DNA of 57,029 nucleotides from Actinomycetes bacterium (GCA_021826315.1 JAKAZZ010000014.1:1-57029), one strand, 5' to 3'. Counted from the stretch's first letter, positions 35,514 through 44,832 are shown. Made by a program: numbers and translations. The notes: a model not told the origin generated them from the letters alone.

Positions 35514-35625
35514 CCTCTTTTTCGATGTCGTTTCTAGCAACCATTGCTTTTTGGAAGCTAAATAATGCAAAGCCAACGCCCGTGTAGATCAAGTCCATTA
35601 ATTCATCAGAAGCATTCTTTGCCAT
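35476..35625 (-). CDS. 49-residue small protein, FQKA-type helix
   Basis: ATG at 35625 to TAA at 35476, 49 residues. Seen: MAKNASDELMDLIYTGVG, then FALFSFQKAMVARNDIEKE and a basic C-terminal helix. I recall short actinobacterial proteins with an amphipathic 'GVGFxxxxFQxAQVxRRxxEK' helix of this kind, so I think it is real although its function is unknown. It could associate with membranes or granules. AAGGAG lies about 13 bases before the ATG, a rather long spacing. It overlaps the RMD-like gene end by 38 bases on the opposite strand. Confidence 0.6.
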   Translation of the reverse strand: MAKNASDELMDLIYTGVGFALFSFQKAMVARNDIEKEARRLLGLLSNKQ

Positions 35626-35658
35626 TTTGTCTTTAAAGCTCCTTGTTTCTGTGAGTCG

Positions 35659-35670
35659 GTTTAATTAAAC
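35659..35670. promoter_or_regulatory. Perfect 12-bp palindrome GTTTAATTAAAC
   Basis: A 12-bp palindrome in the 151-base gap between the small leftward gene and the large GT2 gene. The position fits an operator for one or both divergent genes. Evidence is the symmetry only. Confidence 0.35.
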
Positions 35671-35776
35671 GACCTCTGGTCAATTGTAACTCAACGCTAC
35701 GAGGTACGAGTGAACACTACTTCGAGTCACCCCTAGTTGGTTCGACGCTAATTCGGGCTAGCCTTATTACTTCGAT

Positions 35777-38770
35777 ATGGCGATTGCACCATTAGTAGTA
35801 ATAGTTCTCGTTGCCAACGATCCGGGCGATTGGTTTGAAGAGTCGGTAACGTCTATTTTGGCATCTGACTACCCGAACCTATCCCTGATGATCGTCGACA
35901 ACGGTTCTAAGGTCTCCCTCTCCCCAAGAGTTGCCGACGTTGCACCCAATGCACTCTTGGTCAGAAACGATAAGAATGTGGGTTATAGCGCAGCGGTGAA
36001 TGGAGCAATAGCTTCGATCGCAACTGCCGATTTTATTCTTCCTTGTCATGATGACGTTGAATTTGCCACAGACGCGGTCTCGGTAATGGTTGAAGACGCG
36101 CTCAGAACGAATGCCGGCATCGTCACGCCCAAGATAGTTTCATGGCGCTACCCTGAGCGCGTTGTATCACTGGGTATCGATATCGATCGTACTGCTGCAA
36201 TTCGGAGTCGTATCGACGTTGGCGATGTTGATCAAGACCAATTTGCGATCGTCGATGAAGTCTTTGCGGCACCAGGTGCTGCAATGATGATTCGCTTTGA
36301 CCTCTTTCGAGCACTCGATGGACTTGACTCGGAGATGTACTTATTCGGTGAGGACGTTGAAATCTCACTGAGGGCACAATTAGCAGGAGCCAGGATAATT
36401 GCCTCTTCGTATGCGCGAGTAAAGCATATGGGAGTCCTTGCGAATGGCGTTGATCCCGAATACGTTCGATCTAAATACCGACCGATTCGGCGTCGACTTA
36501 GGCGTGCAGAGCGATCCTACTACGTTCGAGTTAATCAACTTCGAGCTATAAATGCGAACTTTTCGGGCTGGCCGCGGCGCGTGTCAAAGTTGCAGTTGGC
36601 CGTGATAGCGATATTGGAGGCCTCTTTTTTCGCTGTCACTGGAAGGTTGCGAACTACACGTGCGATTCTCAGGGCGCTCGTGGACGGACTGTTTTCGCGC
36701 AATTCTCAAAACAATCGGTGGGAGAGCGGTATCCAATCCCGTATTCTAGAGTTTCGCGACTTGAAGAATAAGTTCTCGCGAGGTTCATCTCGGGTTGCCG
36801 CTTTCTTTGCGCACCAAAGGAACAATAGGGCTCAGCTCCGCTATGAGGTAGAGAGATCGAAGCGCGCTGAGGGAATGGCTCTGCTCGACAAGGCGGCGCT
36901 TGAAAATGAAGAGCAAGACCCAACGTCGTTGGCAACGAGGTACGTTCAGAGGCGTCTCGCTAGGGTCATACAGCTAGCTGTAGTGGTCTATCTAGTTATC
37001 GCGGCGCGGCACCTACTCTTCTCGGCAATTCCTTACTTCGGGCAGTTCAACACCTTCCCCCACGGCTCATCTTTGCTCTCTGACTTCTTCGCTGGAAACT
37101 TATCTGGAGTAACTTCTGTTCCAACATCGGTTCCATCCGGTTACCTTTGGATCGGCGCGGTTGGATCACTCTTCTTCAGCGGCACCTCTCTCTTCTACCA
37201 CCTATTCCTCTTTGGCCTCGTGGCTCTGGGCCTAGTAGGTGCATATAGACTCGGTGCGAAATTCAAAAACCCTCTGTCGTCAACCATTGCTATGGTTGCA
37301 TACTTTGCATCGGGCATCTTGGCGTCTGTTGTCTCTAGTGGATCCCTTTTTGGACTCGTTACATATGCCTTTGCTCCTTTTTTGGTGGGCATCTCATTTG
37401 ACGCGCTAGAACAACTGAGAAAGACAGAGACGCTACGGCCAAAGGAGCTCTTCCGGGGAGCTTTGGTGTGTTCGTTGGCTACATCGATAGCTCCTGCCTT
37501 CGTCATTATCGCGGGAATCTTCTTTCTGTCGCTGATAATCATTGCGTTTTCACGCCATCACAGCGCAAAGGCAATCGGAGGCTTGACCTACTTTCTAGGA
37601 GCAATACTTTTATCAGCGATCCTTCTGAATCTAACTTGGTTCTTAGGGTATGTAAGCGACGGCGCCACTATCGCCTCACTCTTTGGAGCCACCCCACCAA
37701 CGGGATTATCGGGGTTGTCACTACTCTCATTTGGAGTTTCAAGCGGAGGCGTCGTCAATTCTTTTGCTCCACTTCTCTTGCTCACGGTACCATTGGGCCT
37801 CGTAGTTACGCGTCAAATTCGTTTCGAACGAGCAATTGCTGCGACTATTTCGGTAGCGGTTTTCCTAATATTTATCTTCGCTTCTAACGGCGGAGCTTTG
37901 GGAAACGATCCGGTCTCTCTCGCGGTTATTTCCCCACTGCTAGCAGCCTTCGTCGCCTACTCTTTGGCTAATTCTGTCGATAGCCTTTACCGAGACCTTC
38001 CGCAACAGGCTTTTGGTATTCGACAGGTAAGCGGCGTGGCGGCAATCTTGCTTCTTGCGATTTCTTCCTTTGGAGTTGGTGCCCCGATCTCCTCTGGACG
38101 CCTCGGCATGCCGTCGTCTAGCTATTCGAACGCTCTCTCGTTCATAAGCGAGACCTCTTTTGACTCATCCAACCTTTTGTGGATAGGGTCTCCGAGTGCC
38201 CTTCCGACTGGTAGTTGGTGGTTTGACAACGATGTAGCCTTCGCCGTGACTCATGGAGCTACACTTTCGTTTGAAAACATATACACACCCATTTCGCAAG
38301 GTATCTACGCGAATGTTGCTGGTGGAATATCGAGGGCGTCTCAATACGAGACCACCAGATTGGGTTCTTACTTGGCCGAAGCTGGTATTGGAAATCTCAT
38401 CTACCCACAAAGTGGCTTTAATTCAACGGTTGCTAAAATTACCCTTACACTTGCTCGCCAACGCGACTTGGTCCAAGTTCTCACAGATCCAACTGTGAAT
38501 GGATATTCGGTCACGGGAAGAGTTCTTGCGAAGGCACAACTTCCAAGTGGAGGTAGCCAATTCCCCTCGTTGCTTTTGGCGATTTTCGAGCTTATGCTTT
38601 GGCTTGCCCTCTTTGACCTTGTCATTGCTCGTGGATTCATTGTCTCTCGATTTGCAACGCGTATACGTGTTTCATTGATGCTTCAACGTGACGAAAGGCT
38701 TGAAGATAAAGTTGGCAGCAGCGATGGGATTGCCGGTAGTCAGCAGGAAAGATTGAAAGTTAGGCGCTAG
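35777..38770 (+). CDS. Large GT2 glycosyltransferase fused to a multi-pass membrane domain
   Basis: 997 residues. The first 230 form a GT-A family 2 domain: VLVANDPGDWFEESV near 9, DNGSKV near 40, CHDDVEF near 88, APGAAMM near 168 and LFGEDVEIS near 190. A basic linker follows, and from about 400 to 950 there are many hydrophobic segments, at least twelve, followed by a short charged C terminus. Actinobacteria often have such a very large GT2 next to a DUF5719 gene, as here. It probably acts on a lipid-linked envelope glycan, with the membrane part perhaps moving or polymerising it. No ribosome site is seen; TATTAC six bases before the ATG suggests a leaderless transcript. Confidence 0.85.
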   Translation: MAIAPLVVIVLVANDPGDWFEESVTSILASDYPNLSLMIVDNGSKVSLSPRVADVAPNALLVRNDKNVGYSAAVNGAIASIATADFILPCHDDVEFATDAVSVMVEDALRTNAGIVTPKIVSWRYPERVVSLGIDIDRTAAIRSRIDVGDVDQDQFAIVDEVFAAPGAAMMIRFDLFRALDGLDSEMYLFGEDVEISLRAQLAGARIIASSYARVKHMGVLANGVDPEYVRSKYRPIRRRLRRAERSYYVRVNQLRAINANFSGWPRRVSKLQLAVIAILEASFFAVTGRLRTTRAILRALVDGLFSRNSQNNRWESGIQSRILEFRDLKNKFSRGSSRVAAFFAHQRNNRAQLRYEVERSKRAEGMALLDKAALENEEQDPTSLATRYVQRRLARVIQLAVVVYLVIAARHLLFSAIPYFGQFNTFPHGSSLLSDFFAGNLSGVTSVPTSVPSGYLWIGAVGSLFFSGTSLFYHLFLFGLVALGLVGAYRLGAKFKNPLSSTIAMVAYFASGILASVVSSGSLFGLVTYAFAPFLVGISFDALEQLRKTETLRPKELFRGALVCSLATSIAPAFVIIAGIFFLSLIIIAFSRHHSAKAIGGLTYFLGAILLSAILLNLTWFLGYVSDGATIASLFGATPPTGLSGLSLLSFGVSSGGVVNSFAPLLLLTVPLGLVVTRQIRFERAIAATISVAVFLIFIFASNGGALGNDPVSLAVISPLLAAFVAYSLANSVDSLYRDLPQQAFGIRQVSGVAAILLLAISSFGVGAPISSGRLGMPSSSYSNALSFISETSFDSSNLLWIGSPSALPTGSWWFDNDVAFAVTHGATLSFENIYTPISQGIYANVAGGISRASQYETTRLGSYLAEAGIGNLIYPQSGFNSTVAKITLTLARQRDLVQVLTDPTVNGYSVTGRVLAKAQLPSGGSQFPSLLLAIFELMLWLALFDLVIARGFIVSRFATRIRVSLMLQRDERLEDKVGSSDGIAGSQQERLKVRR

Positions 38771-38813
38771 TGATGTCCGTTGGGTCTTTAGATAACCGTG
38801 CAGGAGTATTGAA

Positions 38814-40277
38814 TTGAGTTTACTAAAGCGCCGCGCTCCAGAGATCGTCGTTTTTGTCCTTATTGTGGCGCTCGCGGTGACCACCGCGGTCTTCAACGTG
38901 GTGAGTGGTCGACAGGTCTTAAAGACGCACTTTGTACCCTCTCTTTCGGTTTCTCCAGTCGCGGCAGATTCTTCAACGTGGTATTGTGTACTTCCTCCAA
39001 GTGACCTTTTGAAGGGCGACAGCGTCGACGTATACCTTATAAATGGGTCGAAATTTCGTCAAAGCGTTTCCGTTGAAACTTATGGAAGTGGTAGAAATAC
39101 TTCCACGACCAACTTGTCACTGTCCAGTGCGTCTAGTCAGAGCTTCACCGAAAAGCTCTTGGCTAAAGCCTCGATTGGAGTCACTGCCTTTTTTACTGGA
39201 GGCGCCGACTTGGTAATGGCTCGACTCTCGGGATCATTTGGAGGTACGGAGACTTTTTGCCACCCGAGCCCCGGTCCCAATTGGATTCTCCAAGGTTTTT
39301 CGACCGAGGGCAATTCAGACGGCTATCTACAGGTGTTCAACCCCTTCTCCTCTGACGCAATTGTGGATGTTACCTTTATGACTCCGAGTGGCCCTAGCGC
39401 CCCAGGGCCTCTACAAGCAGTAGTTCTAGCCGCACACCAGACTATGTCGGTAAAGCTCTCCGACTGGTTTCAGAGTACGAGCACCATCGGTGCAACCGTA
39501 TCTACCCGTATCGGACGAGTTTTGAGTGGAGGGGTAGAGGTAAGGAGTGACTCCCGCTCGACAGGAACTAGCTTCATACTTGCGTCACCAGAGACCTTCT
39601 CAGAGACCCTCTTCCCGCTTCTGACGCAAACTGCTAATCAGAGTGCAATTTTGCATTTGATCAACGTCACCAATGCGGATGCTACTGTCGCTGTTAGAGT
39701 GACAGACTTGAGTTCGTCAACTCGACGATCGAATCGAATTTCGACCTCGTTTCGAGAGCAGATCCCAGCTTATAGTACGATATCGGTTCCGCTAAAGGCG
39801 GCACCCGGAGTGCCAGTCGGTTCGTTCTTCTCGCTTTCTTTGAAGTCGAATTCTCAAATTGCTTCATCGATCGAATTGATCGGCTCGACCCTAGGTCCTC
39901 TCCTCGGATTTTCGATGATAAGTGGGGTTGGGACCTACTGGCATCGCTGGGTGTCGGTCCTTACCTCGCCGCCATTTACGTCGACATACAAGCAGGTTGC
40001 GGTGAGCTATCAGCCGAATAAAAGAAGTGCGACGGCGCTTCTTTCCAAGCTTTTCGTCAACGGAAGAATCCCCCTTGCGACCGATACCGGAATCGACTCA
40101 GTCGCCGGAGTTACCTTAGGTGCCGGTAGCAGCTCATTTTCAGTTCTTCCAACCGATAATTCGACAGGTTTCCCCAACCTTTTCGAGCTTCAATCATCGT
40201 CGTCGGCGGTAGATGCTCTCGCATATATTCAATCCGATGGTTCAATGGTCCCAATTCCTTCGATAGCTGTTGATTAG
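38814..40277 (+). CDS. DUF5719-like secreted/membrane-anchored protein
   Basis: 487 residues: an N-terminal membrane anchor or signal near 10-32 (IVVFVLIVALAVTTAVF), then an extracytoplasmic, beta-rich Ser/Thr-rich region without enzyme motifs. The segment WYCVLPP near 56 and repeated 'LINGS/LINVTN' and 'VFNPFSSDAIVDV' patterns suggest two or three immunoglobulin-like modules, as in DUF5719 proteins. The TTG start at 38814 has AGGAG eight bases upstream. It follows the large GT2 after 43 bases, the usual pairing. Role unknown; I infer a structural partner of envelope glycan synthesis. Confidence 0.75.
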   Translation: MSLLKRRAPEIVVFVLIVALAVTTAVFNVVSGRQVLKTHFVPSLSVSPVAADSSTWYCVLPPSDLLKGDSVDVYLINGSKFRQSVSVETYGSGRNTSTTNLSLSSASSQSFTEKLLAKASIGVTAFFTGGADLVMARLSGSFGGTETFCHPSPGPNWILQGFSTEGNSDGYLQVFNPFSSDAIVDVTFMTPSGPSAPGPLQAVVLAAHQTMSVKLSDWFQSTSTIGATVSTRIGRVLSGGVEVRSDSRSTGTSFILASPETFSETLFPLLTQTANQSAILHLINVTNADATVAVRVTDLSSSTRRSNRISTSFREQIPAYSTISVPLKAAPGVPVGSFFSLSLKSNSQIASSIELIGSTLGPLLGFSMISGVGTYWHRWVSVLTSPPFTSTYKQVAVSYQPNKRSATALLSKLFVNGRIPLATDTGIDSVAGVTLGAGSSSFSVLPTDNSTGFPNLFELQSSSSAVDALAYIQSDGSMVPIPSIAVD

Positions 40278-40328
40278 AAGTTGGATTTAGACGAAATTTG
40301 ACCGTAACTACCAAGTAGCATCAGAGGC

Positions 40329-41285
40329 GTGAAATCACGTTTAGGAATGACAATACCCTTTGACACAATTGGTTTAGGGGAGCAAAAAGGCGCCATTCAA
40401 TCTCTGGTGGACAGCGGTTACAGTGACGTTTGGAGTAGTGAGGTAGCACAATATGATGCATTTACTCCTCTGGTTCTAGCAAATGAATGGCAGCCGACAC
40501 TCAATTTAGGAACTGCTATAGTCCCCGCGTTTACCCGAGGTCCGGCTACCTTGGCGCTTTCCGTGGCTGCGTTAGCATCGCTTGCTCCTGGGCGGTTCTC
40601 GATTGGGATTGGTTCTAGTAGTGATGTAATTGTCTCAAAGTGGAACGCGGTTGAGTTTGAAAAGCCATTCTCTCGAAGTCGTGACGTTCTTCGCTTTCTT
40701 CGCGAGGCTCTCGATGGGCAAAAGATCGACCGATCCTACGATACTTTTTCTATCAACGGTTTCAGATTGGCGTCTCCCCCTGAAACTCCACCCAAGATCT
40801 TGCTAGCCGCTCTTCGGGAAAGAATGTTGAAACTCGCCGGAAGCGAGGGGGATGGTGCAATCCTGAATTGGTTATCGGCTGACGACGTTTCGCGAGTTGT
40901 ACCGATCGTTGGCGACGGAAAAGAGATAGTCGCCAGAATCTTCGTAGCTCCGAATGTTGAGAGGGAGAAATTCCTCGAATCGGGGCGACGTTTGATCGCT
41001 TCGTATTTAAACGTTGGAGTCTACAGGGACTTTCATATTTGGCTCGGACGAAGTGAGAAGTTGGAGCAGATGTGGACACTCTGGGCTAGCGGGGACAGGA
41101 AAGGTGCAGTTGCGGCCATCCCTGAAGAGGTGGTCGATGAGCTCATCGTAGGTGGAACCACGCAAGAGTGCAAGCGCCACATCGAGCGATATCAAGAAAA
41201 CGGTGTCAACGTGGCTGCTTTGGCAATACTTCCTTTCGGAATCGATCCCTTGTCTGAAGCGATCAAGCTAGGAAGTGCGAAGTAG
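40329..41285 (+). CDS. LLM-class F420-dependent oxidoreductase
   Basis: 318-residue luciferase-like TIM-barrel protein. Seen: TIPFDTIGL at the N terminus; VWSSEVAQYDAFTPL near 34; LGTAIVPAFTRGPATLALSVAALA near 59-82, typical of the F420-binding LLM group; GRFSIGIGSSSDVIV near 88; and a C-terminal GTTQECKRHIERY near 277. It probably uses F420H2 made with cofD and cofE; the substrate is unknown. The GTG at 40329 and the ATG at 40347 are both possible starts, and neither ribosome site is strong. A CGTGAAATCACG palindrome covers the GTG. Confidence 0.87.
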   Translation: MKSRLGMTIPFDTIGLGEQKGAIQSLVDSGYSDVWSSEVAQYDAFTPLVLANEWQPTLNLGTAIVPAFTRGPATLALSVAALASLAPGRFSIGIGSSSDVIVSKWNAVEFEKPFSRSRDVLRFLREALDGQKIDRSYDTFSINGFRLASPPETPPKILLAALRERMLKLAGSEGDGAILNWLSADDVSRVVPIVGDGKEIVARIFVAPNVEREKFLESGRRLIASYLNVGVYRDFHIWLGRSEKLEQMWTLWASGDRKGAVAAIPEEVVDELIVGGTTQECKRHIERYQENGVNVAALAILPFGIDPLSEAIKLGSAK

Positions 41286-41305
41286 GAAAAAGGCGCTAGG
41301 TGAGC

Positions 41306-41833
41306 CTAGTTCATCTCGGTGAAGGCTCGGTTCCAAAGCTTTTCATATCCAACCTCTATGAATTTATTAGCTATAGCCGTATCGTCTTTGGGCTCATCAG
41401 TAAGTTCAACGAGATACTTTGCCATAAGCTCGGCCATCTGCCACTTGCCGTTGAGTACACTCTCTCGCAGGAGGGTCGTGTAGAACTCTCGATCCTTGGG
41501 ATCTGAGATATTAAGTGGGCGAGATTTGGCTCCTGCAAAGCGAACTACCGCTATTGCTTGAGCAACAATTGAAAGCGACCTCGAGGCGTAAACTATACCG
41601 TCGTCGTTGCCGACGTTGATGCCATCAACCTTCTCTCTTAACTCCCAATTTGTATCGGCTATAGCGGTGTCGTATACCTCTTCAAGAGACGGTCCATCGG
41701 TCCATGAAAGAGTCATGGTGTATGCGTCAAGTGATAGAGAATTGTTGTGCACTTCTGCGAATTCTTGAATTCGCTTGACTACTTCTTCACGAGGCGCCGG
41801 TCTCTTGCGCCTTGAAAGTTTTATCGTTACCAT
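41306..41833 (-). CDS. Conserved-looking hypothetical protein
   Basis: 175 residues, soluble, mixed alpha/beta by eye, no membrane segment or known motif. The N terminus is basic (KLSRRKRPAPREE). A central region has SLSLDAYTMTLSW and VYASRSLSIVAQAIAV, and the C-terminal part is helical and acidic. I do not recognise the family. ATG 41833 has AGGTCAAT upstream. It follows the RibD-type reductase by 12 bases, in line with the leftward ZapE-reductase genes, so it is probably the last gene of that operon. Confidence 0.7.
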   Translation of the reverse strand: MVTIKLSRRKRPAPREEVVKRIQEFAEVHNNSLSLDAYTMTLSWTDGPSLEEVYDTAIADTNWELREKVDGINVGNDDGIVYASRSLSIVAQAIAVVRFAGAKSRPLNISDPKDREFYTTLLRESVLNGKWQMAELMAKYLVELTDEPKDDTAIANKFIEVGYEKLWNRAFTEMN

Positions 41834-41845
41834 ATTGACCTGACC

Positions 41846-42607
41846 CTAATTCAGCTTGTAAAGGAGGAGTAGTGTTTCGAACGCTACGAGGTACCTGTAC
41901 AACGTCAAGTTGGATAAAGTTGTTTCAGTATCGCCGACAAATGGGGGAGTTGCGGCTGACATCTTAGGGGTAATCGTGACGGCAAATTGATCGAGCACCC
42001 CTGAGCGCTGCATGCCGGTCACTATTGACGGTCCGCCTTCGACGAGCTTCGTCCCGGAAAATCTTTCGTCGATTATCGATCGTGCGCGATTGAAGTCAAC
42101 CCGATCGTCGCCGCAGGATATGATCTCCACTTCAACTTGAGCCGATTCCATTTCGGTGGTTACTGCTCCGATGCCACCGGTCGATGTGATTATTGTGAAC
42201 GGTGCCTTCGATTCTTTGACAAGTGCGGAATCTAACAACGACGTTTTGCCATTCGTAATGACTACGAGGTTAGGGTTTCGTTCGATGGGATGGCCAAAGT
42301 TGTCAATGGGAATGGGCCTTTGCAAAGGGGAAAAGTAACCTTCTGCGACTACGTTTTTAGCACCGGCTACTACAGCAGAAGCGAGCGAACGTTGTACTTT
42401 GAAGGCCAGGCGATCGATTGAATTAGATAAAGGCGCCGATTTGCCCTCGTAACTTATCGCCCCATTGATTGTTGTAACCATGTTGCTTCGCCAAAGGTGA
42501 ACTTCGGTGTTGGAGTAAAGATCGAAGAGGTTAGGTATTAGCTGTTCGATTTGCTTTGCATCTGGCCCACTATTGTCGAATTCCATCGATTGCTGATCCG
42601 ATCTCAT
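41846..42607 (-). CDS. RibD C-terminal-type pyrimidine reductase family protein
   Basis: 253 residues of the dihydrofolate-reductase-like fold used by the RibD reductase domain. Seen: SNMVTTINGAISYEGKSAPLSN near 40; SAVVAGAKNVVAEGY near 76, the NADPH-binding part; FTIITSTGG near 137; and KLVEGGPSIVTG near 193, the classic GGP motif. As a stand-alone reductase it may act in riboflavin synthesis or have been recruited to another reduction. I recall the same pairing with an AFG1-type ATPase in M. tuberculosis (Rv2670c-Rv2671). The start overlaps the ATPase gene by 38 bases; an ATG at 42586 is an alternative. Confidence 0.83.
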   Translation of the reverse strand: MRSDQQSMEFDNSGPDAKQIEQLIPNLFDLYSNTEVHLWRSNMVTTINGAISYEGKSAPLSNSIDRLAFKVQRSLASAVVAGAKNVVAEGYFSPLQRPIPIDNFGHPIERNPNLVVITNGKTSLLDSALVKESKAPFTIITSTGGIGAVTTEMESAQVEVEIISCGDDRVDFNRARSIIDERFSGTKLVEGGPSIVTGMQRSGVLDQFAVTITPKMSAATPPFVGDTETTLSNLTLYRYLVAFETLLLLYKLN

Positions 42608-43616
42608 ATCTCATTTGAATGAGTCGCGAAATGGCTCTTCCAAACTTTTTTCTGTAACCACTCGCCATTAGCTGTTCGCTAAACAGATCGCTTAGGGTGA
42701 TCTCTCCTATGACGAAGGGCGTCATGCTTTCGTAGCATCTATCAATAAACACTACCAGACGAAGGCCATTGCTTATTGAATCGATCGTCCACCCATCGCT
42801 TGCAATGATCGCATCGAAGGGCTCGATCATGCGTTTGAACATGATGGGATGCGCCTTTGTGAGGTGGCCAAGTAACTTCTCAAGGGGATCAAGGGTTGTT
42901 ACTAAGGTACTAACACTCGTTATCTTTTCCAAAAGTACCGTTGAATCCATCGCGTCGATCTGTGTCGAAAAGTTGGTTGCACGGTAATCGGGTCCATCGA
43001 TCGTTATTACCTCGAATGCGTCTCGAAGACTTTGAATCTCTCTCAAAAAATCTTGGGCTGCAAAGCGTCCATCACCTAGCTTTTCGGGGAGAGTATTGGA
43101 CGTCGCGGCGATGAAGAGGCCATCGCGTCTGGCACGGTTCAGTAAGTTAGCAATGAGTACCGTTTCGGCCGGATCGTCGAGCTCGAATTCGTCGATGCAA
43201 ATAAGGTTTAAGCCTCTGATCGTTTCATAGGCACGCTCGAATCCGAATGCACCGACGACGTTCACAAGGTCGATAAAGCTAGCAAACGCCTTCGGCTCAG
43301 GAGCTCTCTCGTAGATCGAGCTCAAGAGGTGGCTTTTGCCCACTCCAAAGCCGCCATCAAGATAAATGCCCCTAGCACTAGCTCTTTTGTCACTACTAAA
43401 TCGTCGTCTAAGCGGAGATCGCGAACTCTCCTTCTCGATAGAGGTGACGAACTCGATTGACTTTTTTAGTGCCAATTCTTGTGAAGGGTAATTGGGATTG
43501 GGTATATAGCTCCCAAACGAGGTGCCTTTAAACCGTTCAGGAAGGCGTAGAAGTTCGAGACCAGCACTTATGTCGAAAGTGGTGTCGCGATCGCGCAAGG
43601 ATTGGATTTTGGTCAA
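42570..43616 (-). CDS. zapE: AFG1/ZapE-family ATPase
   Basis: 348-residue P-loop ATPase. Seen: FGSYIPNPNYPSQ near 34; Walker A LDGGFGVGKSHLL near 86; FIDLVNVVGAF near 112; Walker B LICIDEFELDDP near 132; and AATSNTLPEKLGDGRFA near 158. This is the layout of ZapE/AFG1, known in E. coli as a division-associated ATPase. The start is TTG with AAGGCGA upstream. It heads a three-gene leftward set with the pyrimidine reductase and a hypothetical protein. Confidence 0.88.
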   Translation of the reverse strand: MTKIQSLRDRDTTFDISAGLELLRLPERFKGTSFGSYIPNPNYPSQELALKKSIEFVTSIEKESSRSPLRRRFSSDKRASARGIYLDGGFGVGKSHLLSSIYERAPEPKAFASFIDLVNVVGAFGFERAYETIRGLNLICIDEFELDDPAETVLIANLLNRARRDGLFIAATSNTLPEKLGDGRFAAQDFLREIQSLRDAFEVITIDGPDYRATNFSTQIDAMDSTVLLEKITSVSTLVTTLDPLEKLLGHLTKAHPIMFKRMIEPFDAIIASDGWTIDSISNGLRLVVFIDRCYESMTPFVIGEITLSDLFSEQLMASGYRKKFGRAISRLIQMRYEIGSAIDGIRQ

Positions 43617-43686
43617 AAGTTCGCCTTATTCATCGAGCGAGAATTAGCTCTAGATTTTATCTTTGATTCTTCGATCCTCGGTTGGA

Positions 43687-44832
43687 TTACCTGTTCAGAG
43701 GAACGCTAAAAAGAAGTCGGGCGCCGCGTAGCTTGGTCGACTTTCCAATTTCAACGGATCCACCAAGTTCGCTGGCGCGCTGGGAGAGATTTTTTACTCC
43801 CTTGGAAGTGTCGCTATTGCTTGGATGGTAGCCAACTCCGTTATCATCGACGATTATCGTAAGTGAACTTCCGGCCTCTATGGATATGTCTACCTTGGAG
43901 GCCCGGGCATGTTTTGCAACGTTGGAGATTGCTTCGCGGATCACCGAGAGACCATTTGTGGCAACCTTATTTCCTACGAGGGTGTCTATTGGCCCGGTGA
44001 ACGATACTGACGGTTCGAATCCAAGTACGGGATGGAGTTCTTTGAGGAGGGCCATGACGGACGACCTGAATGAGCTTGGCATTCGGCTCTTCGAAGTTTC
44101 AAGGGCGAAAATGGTAGCCCGAATCTTCTTTATGGCTTCATCAATATCATCGATCGCATTTTGAACGCTTGCAAAAACTGAGTCTTCTTCGATCGATCGC
44201 ATCGTTGCCTGTAGTGAAAGGCCAATTGCGAAAAGGCGTTGAATTATCTCGTCATGTAACTCTCGTGCGATTCTCTCTCTGTCCGCCTTCAAGGCAAATT
44301 CCGCAACAGTTGCATGCAATCTGGCGTTTTCTATTGCAATTCCTGCTGCTCGCGCTAGGTAATCGACCAGGATTTGATCTTCGTGGTCGAATCCATCATT
44401 TGACAATTTATCGGTAAGGTAAAGATTTCCAAAGACCCTCTCGCCTACGGTAATAGGAACACCTAGGAAAGTTGACATTTGGGGGTGATTGGCTGGAAAT
44501 CCGAACTTTAGGGGGCTTGCCTCTATTGAATCTATAATCAAAGGCTCCGAGGTAGTGATGAGCGTCCCAAGTAATCCATGGCCCTTTGGAAGTTCTCCGA
44601 TTGACTGTATTTCATCGGCAGAAAGACCGGTAACGATGAAATCTACCAAGTAAGTACCGCTTGGATCTATCACGCCCAAGGCTCCATATTGCGCGTTTAC
44701 AAGCGAGGCAGCCTCTTTGACGATCGTCTCTAGGACGACACGCAACGAAAGATCGCGTTCCACAACGAGCACAGCGTCAACGAGCCTTCTTAGTTTTGAT
44801 GCATCTTTTATCTGGCCCAATGGCATACCCAT
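43687..44832 (-). CDS. GAF-domain sensor histidine kinase (NarL-partner type)
   Basis: 381-residue cytoplasmic kinase: a GAF domain at about 25-170 (YGALGVIDPSG, then FGFPANHPQMSTFLGVP), a HisKA_3 dimerisation region with ARELHDEIIQRLFAIG holding the phospho-accepting His, and a C-terminal HATPase with REAISNVAKHARAS and DDNGVGY. It resembles a single-GAF version of DevS/DosS, whose GAF binds haem in a comparable segment; haem binding here is only a possibility. No response regulator gene adjoins it, so it is an orphan in this window. The GalT-like gene diverges 45 bases away. Confidence 0.87.
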   Translation of the reverse strand: MGMPLGQIKDASKLRRLVDAVLVVERDLSLRVVLETIVKEAASLVNAQYGALGVIDPSGTYLVDFIVTGLSADEIQSIGELPKGHGLLGTLITTSEPLIIDSIEASPLKFGFPANHPQMSTFLGVPITVGERVFGNLYLTDKLSNDGFDHEDQILVDYLARAAGIAIENARLHATVAEFALKADRERIARELHDEIIQRLFAIGLSLQATMRSIEEDSVFASVQNAIDDIDEAIKKIRATIFALETSKSRMPSSFRSSVMALLKELHPVLGFEPSVSFTGPIDTLVGNKVATNGLSVIREAISNVAKHARASKVDISIEAGSSLTIIVDDNGVGYHPSNSDTSKGVKNLSQRASELGGSVEIGKSTKLRGARLLFSVPLNR

